Below are positions 18,152 through 27,748 of a stretch of DNA of 64,000 bases, piece by piece (the first letter of the stretch is position 1; each line of letters starts with the position of its first letter). The notes under the pieces are model-generated. The model did not search any database. It was not told the DNA's origin and saw only the letters and a list, made by a program, of their open reading frames with translations. The DNA is taken from contig CAJIYJ010000007.1 in the NCBI GenBank assembly GCA_905181625.1, positions 62,001 to 126,000 of the forward strand. Reading direction: 5' to 3'. The translations under genes were made by a program, and so were the position numbers. The DNA is from an uncultured Flavobacteriaceae bacterium. Its GTDB lineage: Bacteria > Bacteroidota > Bacteroidia > Flavobacteriales > Flavobacteriaceae.

Positions 18152-19726
18152 CTATAAAGGTAATGATATTACAAAAGCACTTCCCTTACCTAGTTCGCTA
18201 TCAACATAAATCATGCCATTATGTAAATCTATTATTTTTTTAACGTAAGACAATCCTAATCCATGTCCCTTAACATCATGAATATTTCCTTTAGTTTCTC
18301 TGTAAAATTTATCAAATATTTTCTCCTTTACTTTAGAGTTCATGCCCATTCCGTTATCGATAATTTTAACAATAATAGAATCCATATTGTTTTCAGTAAT
18401 AATTTTTATTTCAGGCTTTTCGTTTGAGTATTTAATAGCATTTTCTAAAATATTAACAAAAACATTTATAAAATCATCTTTAGATATATTCACTTCATTA
18501 GATAAAGCTAAAAAATCAATCTTAACCTGTACATTTCTATTTTTCAGTAATAAATCTAAGTGAGCTAAAGATTCACTAATAATATTATTTAAATTACAAA
18601 TAGATTTTTTTATAATATTTTCTTTTCGATCTAATTGAGAAATTCTTAATACATTTTCAACTTGAAAATTCATCCTATCATTTTCGTCTCTTATCATTCT
18701 TAAATATTTATCTCTTTTATTTAGGTCATTTTGAACTTTTTTATTTTTTATCGCATCTAAAGCAAGCTTTATTGTAGCAATAGGAGTTTTAAATTCATGA
18801 GTCATATTATTTATAAAATCAGATTTCATTTCAGAAACTTTTTTCTGCCTTAAAACTTGATAAATAGTAGATGTGAAGGTTATAATAATTGTAATGGTAA
18901 AAAGTAAAGAAAGCAAAATCAAAGTTGTCAAAGAGGATCTTAAAAATGTTCTTCTTTCTGGAAATGCAATGACCAATTCAAAATCACTATTCCCTTTTTC
19001 GTTAACAAATAAAGGCGATTTATATTTTTTTAAACCTTCTAAATTAGTATAATTATCTGATCCCACTTTAGTTGCTAAATCACCATTAAAAACTCTATAT
19101 TGAAAGATTATTTCTATATCTCTATCTCTCAATTCTCTTTGTAACAAAAGTTCTAACTCAATGTTCGTTAACCTTCTGTGAATTGGTTTTAAAGCTGCTA
19201 ATTCCATAAATACTGAAGCGTATTTAGCCTTATCCATTAAAGACAATCTTTCTACTCGTTGTAGCCTTTCAATACTACTCATATTTTTCATTTCTCTGTC
19301 AAAGGCTTCATCAATAATTGTTGTAGTTTTTATACCTTTATATTCTAGAATAGAAGATGAATCTTCAGATTCAGATTCAAAAAGTTTTGCTGAAATATTA
19401 TAATCTTCCTCTAAAATGCCATGAGAATAAATATATGTTTGATTTGTATTTTCATTTCTATCTACATATTTAAACACCGCAGTTAATTGAGATTCTTTGG
19501 GTGAACCTATACTATCAACTAATTTTTGATAGACTGCTAAATAATCTCTAAGTTCTCTACTTTGAATTTGTTCTGAAACTGACTTAAGAGCTAGATTAAT
19601 ATTTAAGGAAAATTGTTCTTCTTTATTATCTAAAGTTGTTTTAATCCAAAAAGCTTGCACTAAAATAATTCCTAATAATGCAATACTCATTATGACTATT
19701 AGAGGGAAGAATATTTTTTTATTCAT
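18152..19726 (-). CDS. Membrane sensor histidine kinase
   Basis: A 524-residue kinase. A first membrane helix (about residues 6-28), a periplasmic domain of about 230 residues with no recognised fold, and a second helix (about 265-288) are followed by HisKA and HATPase domains. The phosphorylated histidine is in NNMTHEFKTPIATIK near residue 308; the N box is NILENAIKYS, and the G boxes are IDNGMGM and GHGLGLSYVKKI. It is cotranscribed with, and abuts, the response regulator gene downstream. It resembles RprX-type sensors. The signal cannot be inferred from the sensor domain. Confidence 0.92.
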   Translation of the reverse strand: MNKKIFFPLIVIMSIALLGIILVQAFWIKTTLDNKEEQFSLNINLALKSVSEQIQSRELRDYLAVYQKLVDSIGSPKESQLTAVFKYVDRNENTNQTYIYSHGILEEDYNISAKLFESESEDSSSILEYKGIKTTTIIDEAFDREMKNMSSIERLQRVERLSLMDKAKYASVFMELAALKPIHRRLTNIELELLLQRELRDRDIEIIFQYRVFNGDLATKVGSDNYTNLEGLKKYKSPLFVNEKGNSDFELVIAFPERRTFLRSSLTTLILLSLLFTITIIITFTSTIYQVLRQKKVSEMKSDFINNMTHEFKTPIATIKLALDAIKNKKVQNDLNKRDKYLRMIRDENDRMNFQVENVLRISQLDRKENIIKKSICNLNNIISESLAHLDLLLKNRNVQVKIDFLALSNEVNISKDDFINVFVNILENAIKYSNEKPEIKIITENNMDSIIVKIIDNGMGMNSKVKEKIFDKFYRETKGNIHDVKGHGLGLSYVKKIIDLHNGMIYVDSELGKGSAFVISLPL

Positions 19727-19743
19727 AGTGTAAATAAAATTCT

Positions 19744-20331
19744 CTATTTAAAAAGTTTATCTAAAGTATCTATCAAATCTAACACTCTTTGGTTGATTTT
19801 TGAAATAGAGTCATTTTTAATAATATAATCAGCTAGAAGAATTTTCTTGTCATCTTCCCATTGATTATTGATTCTAATTATGACATCTTTTTTGTTTACT
19901 TTATCTCTATTAACTACTCTTTTAATTCTTTCATTTACATTTGAAGTTACTAAAATATTAAAATCATTATTCTTATAAGATCCAGATTCAAAAATTATAG
20001 CCGATTCATAAACAACATATTTATAAAAATTCATCTTTCTCCATTTTATAAAATCTTTTTCAACAAAAGGGTGTACTATGCTATTAATTTCATTTAATGC
20101 TATTTTATCATTAAATACTAATTGTGAAATGTGTTTTTTGTTTAAAAAACTACCTTTATAGGACTCTTTACCGAAACAATCAATTATTGTTTTTTTTATT
20201 TCAGAAGAGTTATTCATAATAAACTTAGCTCTAGAGTCTGAGTCATATACTGGGATACCATTATTGATTAAAAGTGTTGATACTGTTGTTTTTCCAGAAC
20301 CAATTCCACCAGTAAGGCCTATGTTTTTCAT
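19744..20331 (-). CDS. coaE: Dephospho-CoA kinase
   Basis: A 195-residue P-loop kinase beginning IGLTGGIGSGKTTVSTLL, the CoaE Walker A motif, with VYDSDSRAKFIM (the substrate-binding aspartate) and a VVYESAIIFESG block. It phosphorylates the 3'-hydroxyl of dephospho-CoA, the last step to CoA. The kinase gene of the two-component system starts 17 bp downstream, so the three genes may share a transcript. About 97 bp separate it from fabI; on the minus strand this gap holds TAAATTTTGCATCC at 20378-20391, which resembles an extended -7 element with one base too many. Confidence 0.95.
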   Translation of the reverse strand: MKNIGLTGGIGSGKTTVSTLLINNGIPVYDSDSRAKFIMNNSSEIKKTIIDCFGKESYKGSFLNKKHISQLVFNDKIALNEINSIVHPFVEKDFIKWRKMNFYKYVVYESAIIFESGSYKNNDFNILVTSNVNERIKRVVNRDKVNKKDVIIRINNQWEDDKKILLADYIIKNDSISKINQRVLDLIDTLDKLFK

Positions 20332-20428
20332 TAAACACTTAAACTTATTAATTAATAGCCAATTTAGTTAAAAATAAGGATGCAAAATTTAGTTTAAAAT
20401 AAAATTAAGAGAAGTTGAATAATTAATT

Positions 20429-21247
20429 TTAATCTGATGAAGAGACTATATCAATAATTTCCTGACTGACGCCAACATTAGAAAAGCCTCCATCATTATA
20501 TAAATTTTGAAGAGTTACTCTTTTTGTTAAGTCTGAAAAAAGTGTGATAGTGTAATTTGCACAATCTAATGCAGAAGCATTTCCTAGTGGCGACATTTTT
20601 TCAGCATAAGTAATGAAACCATCAAAACCTGTAACCCCCTTTCCAGCTGTTGTTGGTGTTGGTGACTGTGAGATAGTATTAACTCTTACTTTTTTCTCCT
20701 TACCAAAAAAATAACCGAAACTTCTAGCAATTGACTCTAAATAAGCTTTGTTATCTGCCATATCATTGTAATTTGGAAAAACTCTTTGAGCAGCCATATA
20801 TGTTAGAGCAACAATACTAGACCATTCATTCATTGCATCTAATTTATACAAGCTTTGTAGTAATTTATGAAAAGATAATGCTGAAACATCCCAACCTTTA
20901 GTTGTCCAATCATGATTCAAATCGGTATAATGTTTGCCTTTTCTAACATTGACAGACATACCAATAGAATGTAAAACAAAATCAATTTTTCCATCAAAAA
21001 CCTCCATAGTTTGATTTATCAAAATTTCTAGATCTTCTATTTTTGTAGCATCAGCTGGAATAAGCTTTGAATTAGTTTTTTTTGCCAACTCATCAACCTG
21101 CCCCATTCTTAGAGCGATAGGTGCATTTGTTAAAACAAACTCACCACCTTCTTCGTGCACTCTTTCAGCAGTTTTCCATGCAATTGAGTTTTCATCTAGG
21201 GCTCCGAAAATAATTCCTTTTTTTCCTTTTAAGAGATTATATGACAT
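20429..21247 (-). CDS. fabI: Enoyl-[acyl-carrier-protein] reductase (NADH)
   Basis: A 271-residue short-chain dehydrogenase-like enzyme. I chose the ATG at 21247 (MSYNLLKGKKGIIFGALDENSIAW); an upstream in-frame start would add 17 unrelated residues and overlap recN. The NAD-binding region GIIFGALDENSIAWK and the catalytic Tyr and Lys (seven residues apart in PNYNDMADNK, near 159 and 166) are present. It reduces the enoyl-ACP double bond in fatty-acid elongation. The recN stop lies 25 bp upstream, so fabI is probably in the recN operon. Confidence 0.95.
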   Translation of the reverse strand: MSYNLLKGKKGIIFGALDENSIAWKTAERVHEEGGEFVLTNAPIALRMGQVDELAKKTNSKLIPADATKIEDLEILINQTMEVFDGKIDFVLHSIGMSVNVRKGKHYTDLNHDWTTKGWDVSALSFHKLLQSLYKLDAMNEWSSIVALTYMAAQRVFPNYNDMADNKAYLESIARSFGYFFGKEKKVRVNTISQSPTPTTAGKGVTGFDGFITYAEKMSPLGNASALDCANYTITLFSDLTKRVTLQNLYNDGGFSNVGVSQEIIDIVSSSD

Positions 21248-21272
21248 AGTATAATTTTTGATAAATATAATA

Positions 21273-22925
21273 TTAATTAAGTAACTCTCTTGCATGAACT
21301 AAAGCAGATTCTGATATAGCATCACCTGAGAGCATTTTAGCAATTTCATCAACTCTTTCATTAGAATTAAGCTTTTTTATTTTTGTGTTAATTATACCGA
21401 AATTATTCTCCTTATAAACGTTAAAATGATGATCTCCTTTGGCAGCAATTTGGGGAAGGTGAGTTATTGCGATAATTTGCATATTGCGACTCATTTTCAA
21501 CATAATATTGGCCATTGCATTAGACATTTCTCCAGAAATCCCAGTATCTATTTCGTCAAAAATCATTGTAGGTAATTTAGAATGAGATGATAAAACTGAT
21601 TTAATTGAAAGTAGAATCCTAGAAAGTTCTCCGCCTGAAGCTACTTTAAACAAAGAAGCATGCTTGACTCCTTTATTTGAAGAAAACAAAACTTCAATAG
21701 AATTTTTCCCAAGTCTATTATAAACTTCAGAATCATAAATATTAAATAAAAATGAAGCATCTTCCATTCCTAAGTTTTTTAGAATAGATTCTAACTCTAA
21801 TTTTAGTTTTGGTAATATTTTTTTTCTAGAATTAGATATTTTTACAGAAAGCTCCCCAATTAAAGACTCTTTTAAGGAAATTTCTTTTTTTAAATTCTCA
21901 ATATCTATCCCAATATTATCATTCTCTTCTAATTGAAGTTGAAGCTTGTTAGTTTTTGTGATTAGCTCAGCAATTGAATTAACAGAATGTTTTTTTTGCA
22001 AGTTATAGATAACACTTAATCTATTTTCAATATTCTCTAATTTGAAAGAATCATTATCAAAATTGGTAGAAGGTGAATTTAATTCTGATTTTATATCATC
22101 TAACTCAATTAAAACACTTTCAATTCTATTTTTTATTTCTAAATAATTGATTGAGAATTTAGATATATTACTTAAAATTGAATTCAATTGAATTATTTTA
22201 TTTTCAATGCTATTTTCATCCGAATACAATAAAGAGTTAATTTGAACTAAAGCAGTTCTAATCTCTTCTGAGTTTTTTAAAATTATAAGATTATTTTCTA
22301 ATTGCTCTTGTTCCCCTGAGACTAGATTAGCATCCAATAATTCATTTAAAATATAGAGATTATATTCATGGTCATTATTTAAGCTAATATTAACTCTATC
22401 AAGCTTCTCTAACTCTAAACATAGTTCTTTATATAATGAAAAATTTTCTGAGAAATTTTTTACAATACTTTGTTGTTTAGATAAATTATCAATTAATAAA
22501 AAAAAGAAATTATCATTAGAAATAACTAAAGATTCATGTTGTGTATGAATGTCTATCAGTTTTTCTCCAATTAATTTCATTACATCTAAGTTAGCGGGGG
22601 TGTCATTGATAAATGATCTGGATTTTCCTCCAGGCAATATTTCCCTTCTTAAAATAGTTTGATCGAAATAATCAATATTATTTAGATCGAAAATATTTTT
22701 AATATTAAGTTTAGTTAAATTAAATTCTACTTCAACAACACATTTAATACTGTCATTTTTTAATATCTTATGACCTACTCTCTTTCCAGTGACTATCGAA
22801 AGTGCATTTAATAAAATTGACTTTCCAGAACCAGTATCTCCCGTAATAGTAGAAAAACCATTAGAAAAATCGACTTCTAACTCATCAATCAATGCAAAGT
22901 TTTTTATATAAATTTTTGTAAGCAA
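21273..22925 (-). CDS. recN: DNA repair protein RecN
   Basis: A 550-residue SMC-like ATPase. The N-terminal Walker A is GDTGSGKSILLNALSIVTG (near residues 30-48), followed by a long coiled-coil centre (about 150-370), the ABC signature VASGGELSRILLSIK and a Walker B in TMIFDEIDTGISGEMS. It acts in double-strand break repair. The start is TTG: the codon before LTKIYIKNFALIDELEV is TTG and no ATG sits at the conserved N-terminus. It lies between porD and fabI in an arrangement common to Flavobacteriia. Confidence 0.95.
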   Translation of the reverse strand: MLTKIYIKNFALIDELEVDFSNGFSTITGDTGSGKSILLNALSIVTGKRVGHKILKNDSIKCVVEVEFNLTKLNIKNIFDLNNIDYFDQTILRREILPGGKSRSFINDTPANLDVMKLIGEKLIDIHTQHESLVISNDNFFFLLIDNLSKQQSIVKNFSENFSLYKELCLELEKLDRVNISLNNDHEYNLYILNELLDANLVSGEQEQLENNLIILKNSEEIRTALVQINSLLYSDENSIENKIIQLNSILSNISKFSINYLEIKNRIESVLIELDDIKSELNSPSTNFDNDSFKLENIENRLSVIYNLQKKHSVNSIAELITKTNKLQLQLEENDNIGIDIENLKKEISLKESLIGELSVKISNSRKKILPKLKLELESILKNLGMEDASFLFNIYDSEVYNRLGKNSIEVLFSSNKGVKHASLFKVASGGELSRILLSIKSVLSSHSKLPTMIFDEIDTGISGEMSNAMANIMLKMSRNMQIIAITHLPQIAAKGDHHFNVYKENNFGIINTKIKKLNSNERVDEIAKMLSGDAISESALVHARELLN

Positions 22926-22982
22926 AATTATAATTTATTAAAATCAAACATAATCACTAAAATTAGTTTTTAAAATATTGAA

Positions 22983-23873
22983 TTATCTAAAATTATTCCA
23001 TTTATTGGAAAAAAAAGGAGCAATTTTAATCAATTGACTGTATATAATATCAGTATTAAAATCAGGTCCAGAAGAAAAAACGTCAACAATTTCATCAGAT
23101 TTTGTTTCAAAAAACATTTTTAAAAGGATAGAATTAGGAACTCTTCTATTCATTCTATCTAATGCTTTAATAGAATTTGAAATATTATTTTTTGAAACTA
23201 TTATATCCTCATACATTAAGTCAAGTCCATTAACATGATAATTGTATAACATATCTTTAAATTCTTTTGAATTAGAGGAATTAAGATTTTCTATTAACCA
23301 ATATTTGTTAATTCTACCACCTGAATCACTAGACCCCCAGCTCTTTCCAGTACTTTGGTTAGCAAGGTTTAATATTTCTTGAGATTTATTATAAAATACT
23401 TTACCTGAGTCTAACAAATAAGAATCGGAATCAATTCCTGAAATTATATTAATATAAAAAGAAAGAAGAGAGACTAAGTTAGATTGAAATTGATTTTCAG
23501 TATAAAACAAGGGCTCAAATTCTGTATATTCAAATTGAAAATTTTTTTCTACAAAATTAAAAATTGGTGTTTGATAAGTTGAATTAAAAACTGGTCTTAA
23601 AGATTGAAATTCGAAATTAGCTATAAACTTGTTATTCGAATAATTGGTGATAGTAATTAACAGGTTTAAATCTATTTTTTCAAAACCTGATAATTCATTT
23701 TCAGTCCAAGAATTTAAATTAACAAAATTCGAAATAGATTTTTCTAAACTAGTGAATACGGATTTATTTGTTTGATTTATAAGGTCAGAATTTATAATGA
23801 TCTTTCCATCTATGTCTTGAGAATAGTTAAGATTAAAGATCAATAATATAATAAAAAGCTTAATATATTTCAT
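22983..23873 (-). CDS. porD: DUF4835 / PorD-like type IX secretion protein
   Basis: A 296-residue exported protein with a clear signal peptide ending near LNYSQ. The mature part contains FQSLRPVFNSTYQTPIFNF and an SSDSGGRINKYWLIENLNS segment, which I recognise from the DUF4835 family annotated as PorD in type IX secretion systems of Bacteroidetes. Position supports this: these proteins are regularly encoded between coaBC and recN. Its start abuts the coaBC stop codon exactly. The biochemical role within the secretion machine is not established from the sequence, and the gene name rests on family memory. Confidence 0.75.
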   Translation of the reverse strand: MKYIKLFIILLIFNLNYSQDIDGKIIINSDLINQTNKSVFTSLEKSISNFVNLNSWTENELSGFEKIDLNLLITITNYSNNKFIANFEFQSLRPVFNSTYQTPIFNFVEKNFQFEYTEFEPLFYTENQFQSNLVSLLSFYINIISGIDSDSYLLDSGKVFYNKSQEILNLANQSTGKSWGSSDSGGRINKYWLIENLNSSNSKEFKDMLYNYHVNGLDLMYEDIIVSKNNISNSIKALDRMNRRVPNSILLKMFFETKSDEIVDVFSSGPDFNTDIIYSQLIKIAPFFSNKWNNFR

Positions 23874-25082
23874 TTATAAATTATCAATCTGGTTAAATAT
23901 ATCAATAGAAACTTCATGTTTACTTTTTAATTCAAATTCTATTATATTATTTTTATTATTTATAAAAGTGATTTTATTTGTATTATGTCTAAAACCAGCA
24001 CCTTCATCATTTAGAGAGTTTAATACTATAGCATCAAGATTTTTTGATTTGATTTTCTTAATTGCATTTTTAATTTCGTTATCTGTTTCAAGTGCAAAAC
24101 CAACTAATAATTGATCATCTCTTTTCAATGTCCCTAAATGGTTTAATATATCAACATTCGGAACTAAATCAATTAGCAGACTTTGATTATTATCTTTTTT
24201 TATTTTATTAAAAACTGTTTTTTTAGGTTTAAAGTCTGAAACAGCAGCGGAAAGAACTGAAATGTCAGAGGAAACAAAAAATTCTTTAGTTTTTTTAAAC
24301 ATTTCATCAGCAGTCATTACGTTAACAACCTTTATGCTTTTATTACTAACTGATAAACTTGTTGGACCAGTAATTAATACAACATCAGCTCCTAATGAAG
24401 ATGCAGTTTTAGCTAATTCAATTCCCATTTTTCCACTGGAAAAATTACCTATAAAACGAACAGCGTCAATGGGTTCATATGTGGGACCACCAGTTATTAA
24501 GATTTTTTTTCCAAAAAGTTTTAAACCTTTATGTATATCATTTTCAATAAAGCTAATAATTTGACTCGGTTCTTGCATCCTGCCTTCACCTTTCAATCCA
24601 CTTGCTAAAAACCCTGAATTAACAGGGATATGTATATTTCCATAAGAAATTAACTTCTCTATATTGTCCTGATTAGCTTTATTTTTATGCATATCTAAAT
24701 CCATTGCAGGAGCGAAATAAACAGGGCATTTTGAAGACAAATATGTAGCTATCAATAAGTTATCAGATCTAGCAGAGGCCATTTTAGATAGAGTATTTGC
24801 TGTAGCTGGTGCAATAACAATATAATCGGCCCACAAAGCCAATTCAACATGATTATTCCATAATTCATTCTGTTCGTTTTTATTAAAAAACTCAGATAAA
24901 ACTGGACGTTTAGATAAAGTTGATAACGTTAAGGGTGTGACAAAGTCTTTAGCACTAGAAGACATAATCACTTGGACATTAGCTCCAAGTTTTATTAAAA
25001 GTCTTACTAAAAAAGTTGTTTTATAAGCTGCGATGCCGCCTGAAATTCCTAATAGAATATTTTTTCCATTTAGAATAGACAT
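23874..25082 (-). CDS. coaBC: Phosphopantothenoylcysteine decarboxylase / phosphopantothenate-cysteine ligase
   Basis: A 402-residue bifunctional protein. The N-terminal flavin decarboxylase (CoaC) half starts GKNILLGISGGIAAYK and carries the PAMDLDMHKN block. The C-terminal ligase (CoaB) half starts near residue 190 with KKILITGGPTYEPIDAVRFIGN. Together they turn 4'-phosphopantothenate into 4'-phosphopantetheine, the central steps of CoA synthesis. The gene lies 2 bp after the RNA polymerase omega gene and abuts porD. Nothing is missing compared with the family. Confidence 0.96.
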   Translation of the reverse strand: MSILNGKNILLGISGGIAAYKTTFLVRLLIKLGANVQVIMSSSAKDFVTPLTLSTLSKRPVLSEFFNKNEQNELWNNHVELALWADYIVIAPATANTLSKMASARSDNLLIATYLSSKCPVYFAPAMDLDMHKNKANQDNIEKLISYGNIHIPVNSGFLASGLKGEGRMQEPSQIISFIENDIHKGLKLFGKKILITGGPTYEPIDAVRFIGNFSSGKMGIELAKTASSLGADVVLITGPTSLSVSNKSIKVVNVMTADEMFKKTKEFFVSSDISVLSAAVSDFKPKKTVFNKIKKDNNQSLLIDLVPNVDILNHLGTLKRDDQLLVGFALETDNEIKNAIKKIKSKNLDAIVLNSLNDEGAGFRHNTNKITFINNKNNIIEFELKSKHEVSIDIFNQIDNL

Positions 25083-25084
25083 GT

Positions 25085-25408
25085 CTATTCTTTTATTTCA
25101 GTATTTCTGTAATAGATTTTTTCTAATAACCAGTTTTCGATAGCCATAGCGTGAGCTTTAGGAAGTTTTTCATAAAATTTTGAAACTTCAATTTGCTCTT
25201 TATTCTCAAATATTTCGTCTAAACTTTCTGTAGGACTAGCAAACTCCTCTAATTTGTCTAAAAGTTCTTTTTTTATAGATTCATTAATTTGAATAGTTCT
25301 CTTTGATATAACAGAAATTGCTTCATAAATATTGTCTGTTTGAGCATCAATTACATTTCTATCGTAAGTGATAGTATCTAAAGGGGCATTGGTTTTTTTA
25401 AAATCCAT
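25085..25408 (-). CDS. rpoZ: RNA polymerase omega subunit, Bacteroidetes type
   Basis: A 107-residue protein recognisable as the divergent omega subunit of Bacteroidetes by its start (MDFKKTNAPLDTITYDRN), the NIYEAISVISKRTIQIN helix and the terminal AMAIENWLLEKIYYRN. Omega assists assembly of the beta-prime subunit. The position between bamD and coaBC is typical for Flavobacteriia. It lies 19 bp after bamD and 2 bp before coaBC, so it belongs to one operon. Confidence 0.88.
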   Translation of the reverse strand: MDFKKTNAPLDTITYDRNVIDAQTDNIYEAISVISKRTIQINESIKKELLDKLEEFASPTESLDEIFENKEQIEVSKFYEKLPKAHAMAIENWLLEKIYYRNTEIKE

Positions 25409-25427
25409 AATTTTTATTTAACTCAAC

Positions 25428-26234
25428 TTAATTATTTTCAAATATAGTAATTTCTTTCTCGATCACCTCAATCAATTTATTTGATTTAACAATATATTTA
25501 GACTCAGGGTAAGTATTTAATAGTTCTTGATAAATCTTTTTAGCATTATCTAATCTTTCAGGTTTTTTTGTATTAATACTATTAACTGCTAATTCGTAAG
25601 ATGAGTCAAATAAATAAAATAAGGCATCTTCTCTGTATGGGGTCCCTGGATAATCTGAAATAAAATCGTCCAAAACAATAATAGCTGACTTATAATCTCT
25701 AATTGTATTATATTGCTTGGCAATTTCAAATGCTTTAAATTCTAATTTCAATCTAAGCTCTTGAACTAAATCATTAGCATCAGACATTTTTTCAGAATTT
25801 GGATAAAAATTAATAAACTCTTGTAATTTTTCAATTGCTTCACTGGACTCTTTTTGGTCTAGGCTATGAATTGGGGAAACCTTGTAGTAAGCAAAAGCAG
25901 CAAGGTAATTAGCTTCTTCTACTTTTTGACTCAATGGATAAGCTTTTGCAAAACTCTCAAATTCATATGCAGCTAACATATAGCTATTAGTATTTAGCAG
26001 TGAATTAGCATAAAAAAAAGTAATTCTTTCTCCTTGTGGCTTACCTCTGTATTTGGGTTTAATTTGTTCAAAAAGTCTAGAAGCTCTTCTGAATTCTTGA
26101 TTTTCATAATATGTTTCGGCCATATCATACTTAATTTTTATGTCTTCATTTTTAAGTACTTTTTGAAATTCATTACATGAATTCAAGTTAAATAGAAAAG
26201 AAACCAATAATAATAATTTTACTTTTTTTAACAT
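25428..26234 (-). CDS. bamD: Outer membrane protein assembly lipoprotein BamD
   Basis: A 268-residue lipoprotein with a signal peptide and lipobox ending LNSC near residue 20. The mature part is built of helical TPR-like repeats, with motifs such as YENQEFRRASRLFEQI and AYPLSQKVEEANYLAAFAYYK typical of BamD. It works with BamA in inserting beta-barrel proteins into the outer membrane. It is the first gene of the bamD-rpoZ-coaBC-porD-recN-fabI run. A CAAATTTA on the plus strand at 26239-26246 reads TAAATTTG on the minus strand but is too close to the ATG to be a convincing promoter. Confidence 0.92.
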   Translation of the reverse strand: MLKKVKLLLLVSFLFNLNSCNEFQKVLKNEDIKIKYDMAETYYENQEFRRASRLFEQIKPKYRGKPQGERITFFYANSLLNTNSYMLAAYEFESFAKAYPLSQKVEEANYLAAFAYYKVSPIHSLDQKESSEAIEKLQEFINFYPNSEKMSDANDLVQELRLKLEFKAFEIAKQYNTIRDYKSAIIVLDDFISDYPGTPYREDALFYLFDSSYELAVNSINTKKPERLDNAKKIYQELLNTYPESKYIVKSNKLIEVIEKEITIFENN

Positions 26235-26309
26235 TTCACAAATTTAATATTATTTTTCAAAATATATGTAATTTTAATAGCGTATTACACATATTAATTT
26301 GATACGTGT

Positions 26310-27200
26310 TTAAATATTATTTAAAAAATAATTTTCAATTTCAACATACAACTTATTTGATGCTGGAATTAATGGTAATCTTAAAATATTTTCACATAAT
26401 TTATTTATTGACAATGCAGCTTTCAAGCCAGTCGGATTTCCTTCTTTGAAAAGTAAAATTAACAACCTCTGAATATCTTCAAAATGTTTTCTAGAGCTAT
26501 CTGCGTCATTTTTTAGCGCAATATTGATGATGTTTGAAAATTGTTTTGGAATACACCCAGCTGCAACAGAAATCACTCCATCAGCTCCTTTCAAAATGCT
26601 CTGATAGGCAGACTCATCATCGCCAGAAACAATTAAAAAATCTTTTGGTCTATTGGAGATCAAATTACTCATTTGATTCAAATCTCCGCTAGCATCTTTA
26701 ATCCCAATTATATTTTTATGATTTTTAGCTAATTTAATTGAAGTTGATGGTTCCAAATTACATCCAGTTCTTAATGGAACATTGTAAAGAATAATTGGCA
26801 ACGAGGATACGCTAGAAATAGCTGAAAAATGCCGATACAATCCATTTTGAGTGGGTCTGTTATAAAATGGGGCAACAGATAATATCGCACAAAACCCTTC
26901 CAAATCAGCATTAACAATATACTCAGTCACTGATCTGGTGTCATTAGAACCAATACCAATTACTAAAGGAACTCTGTTGTTGTTTGCCTTAACGTAAGCT
27001 GTTCTAGAAAGAACCTTCTCCTGTTCATTTAAAGTAGAGGCTTCGCCTGTAGTGCCTTGTACGACGATATAATTGACACCATTTTCAATCAAAAAGTCTA
27101 CTAAATTTTTTATTGAATCAAAATCGACTGAGAAGTCTTTTTTAAATGGAGTGACAACCGCAACTCCAGTTCCTCTAAGTTTTTGTAACAAATTATTCAT
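26310..27200 (-). CDS. dapA: 4-hydroxy-tetrahydrodipicolinate synthase
   Basis: A 296-residue TIM-barrel aldolase of normal length. The Schiff-base lysine is Lys168 in IIGIKDASG, the catalytic tyrosine is in ILYNVPLRTG, and the pyruvate-binding loop is VVQGTTGEAST. It condenses pyruvate with aspartate semialdehyde, the first step of the diaminopimelate and lysine branch; dapF for a later step is at 38292. Its ATG overlaps the stop of the preceding uncharacterised gene by four bases (ATGA). Confidence 0.96.
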   Translation of the reverse strand: MNNLLQKLRGTGVAVVTPFKKDFSVDFDSIKNLVDFLIENGVNYIVVQGTTGEASTLNEQEKVLSRTAYVKANNNRVPLVIGIGSNDTRSVTEYIVNADLEGFCAILSVAPFYNRPTQNGLYRHFSAISSVSSLPIILYNVPLRTGCNLEPSTSIKLAKNHKNIIGIKDASGDLNQMSNLISNRPKDFLIVSGDDESAYQSILKGADGVISVAAGCIPKQFSNIINIALKNDADSSRKHFEDIQRLLILLFKEGNPTGLKAALSINKLCENILRLPLIPASNKLYVEIENYFLNNI

Positions 27201-27712
27201 TTAATAAGTTTTAAATATTTAATTAGTTCATTTTTAAAGTTTTTAAACTTCTTGATGTTATTAGAAAAAATTAAATCATTTAATTCAGGTCTTACAGATT
27301 CAAATCCTACTCTAAACTTAGCATTAGATTTAGAAGATAATAAAGTCAACAATGAATTTGATTTGAAAAAATTAATTAGTAAATCATAATCATTTGAAAT
27401 AAATTCTAAAGAATCTTTTCCAGTCAAATTTCCATAAAAAGAAATACAGTCAGGAGTGATGTTCATACTAGAAAAAACATTAAATGCATTTTTATTTTCC
27501 TGAAATGTAATGACTTTTAAATCTTTTTCCTTAAGGCCAATTGAATGAGCTAAATCTATAAACAAGTCAACTGAAACTGGAAATGAAGGATCTATAATAC
27601 AACCTAAAGACTTTATAGGCGTTGATTTAACTCTATGTTGCTTACTTAGTTCAATTAAAGATTTATTAATTTTTTTTCTAAGAAGCTTTTCATGTAGTGA
27701 TTTAAAAATCAT
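27197..27712 (-). CDS. Conserved uncharacterised flavobacterial protein
   Basis: A 171-residue soluble protein without signal peptide or membrane segment. It resembles a family of short proteins (I believe DUF6913) often encoded before dapA in Flavobacteriia. Visible segments are a basic N-terminus (LLRKKINKSLIEL), a SLGCIIDPSFPVSVDLF block and a C-terminal lysine-rich helix. No catalytic motif is apparent. It is translationally coupled to dapA through an ATGA overlap and divergently oriented from the nucleotidase pair. Function unknown. Confidence 0.7.
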   Translation of the reverse strand: MIFKSLHEKLLRKKINKSLIELSKQHRVKSTPIKSLGCIIDPSFPVSVDLFIDLAHSIGLKEKDLKVITFQENKNAFNVFSSMNITPDCISFYGNLTGKDSLEFISNDYDLLINFFKSNSLLTLLSSKSNAKFRVGFESVRPELNDLIFSNNIKKFKNFKNELIKYLKLIK

Positions 27713-27748
27713 ATCTTTAAAACTTACTCAAAATTACATATTTCATCT

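Noticed and set aside
20429-21295. Longer fabI starting at 21295
   Set aside because: The extra 17 residues have no match to the family and would overlap recN by 23 bp; ATG 21247 gives the canonical start.
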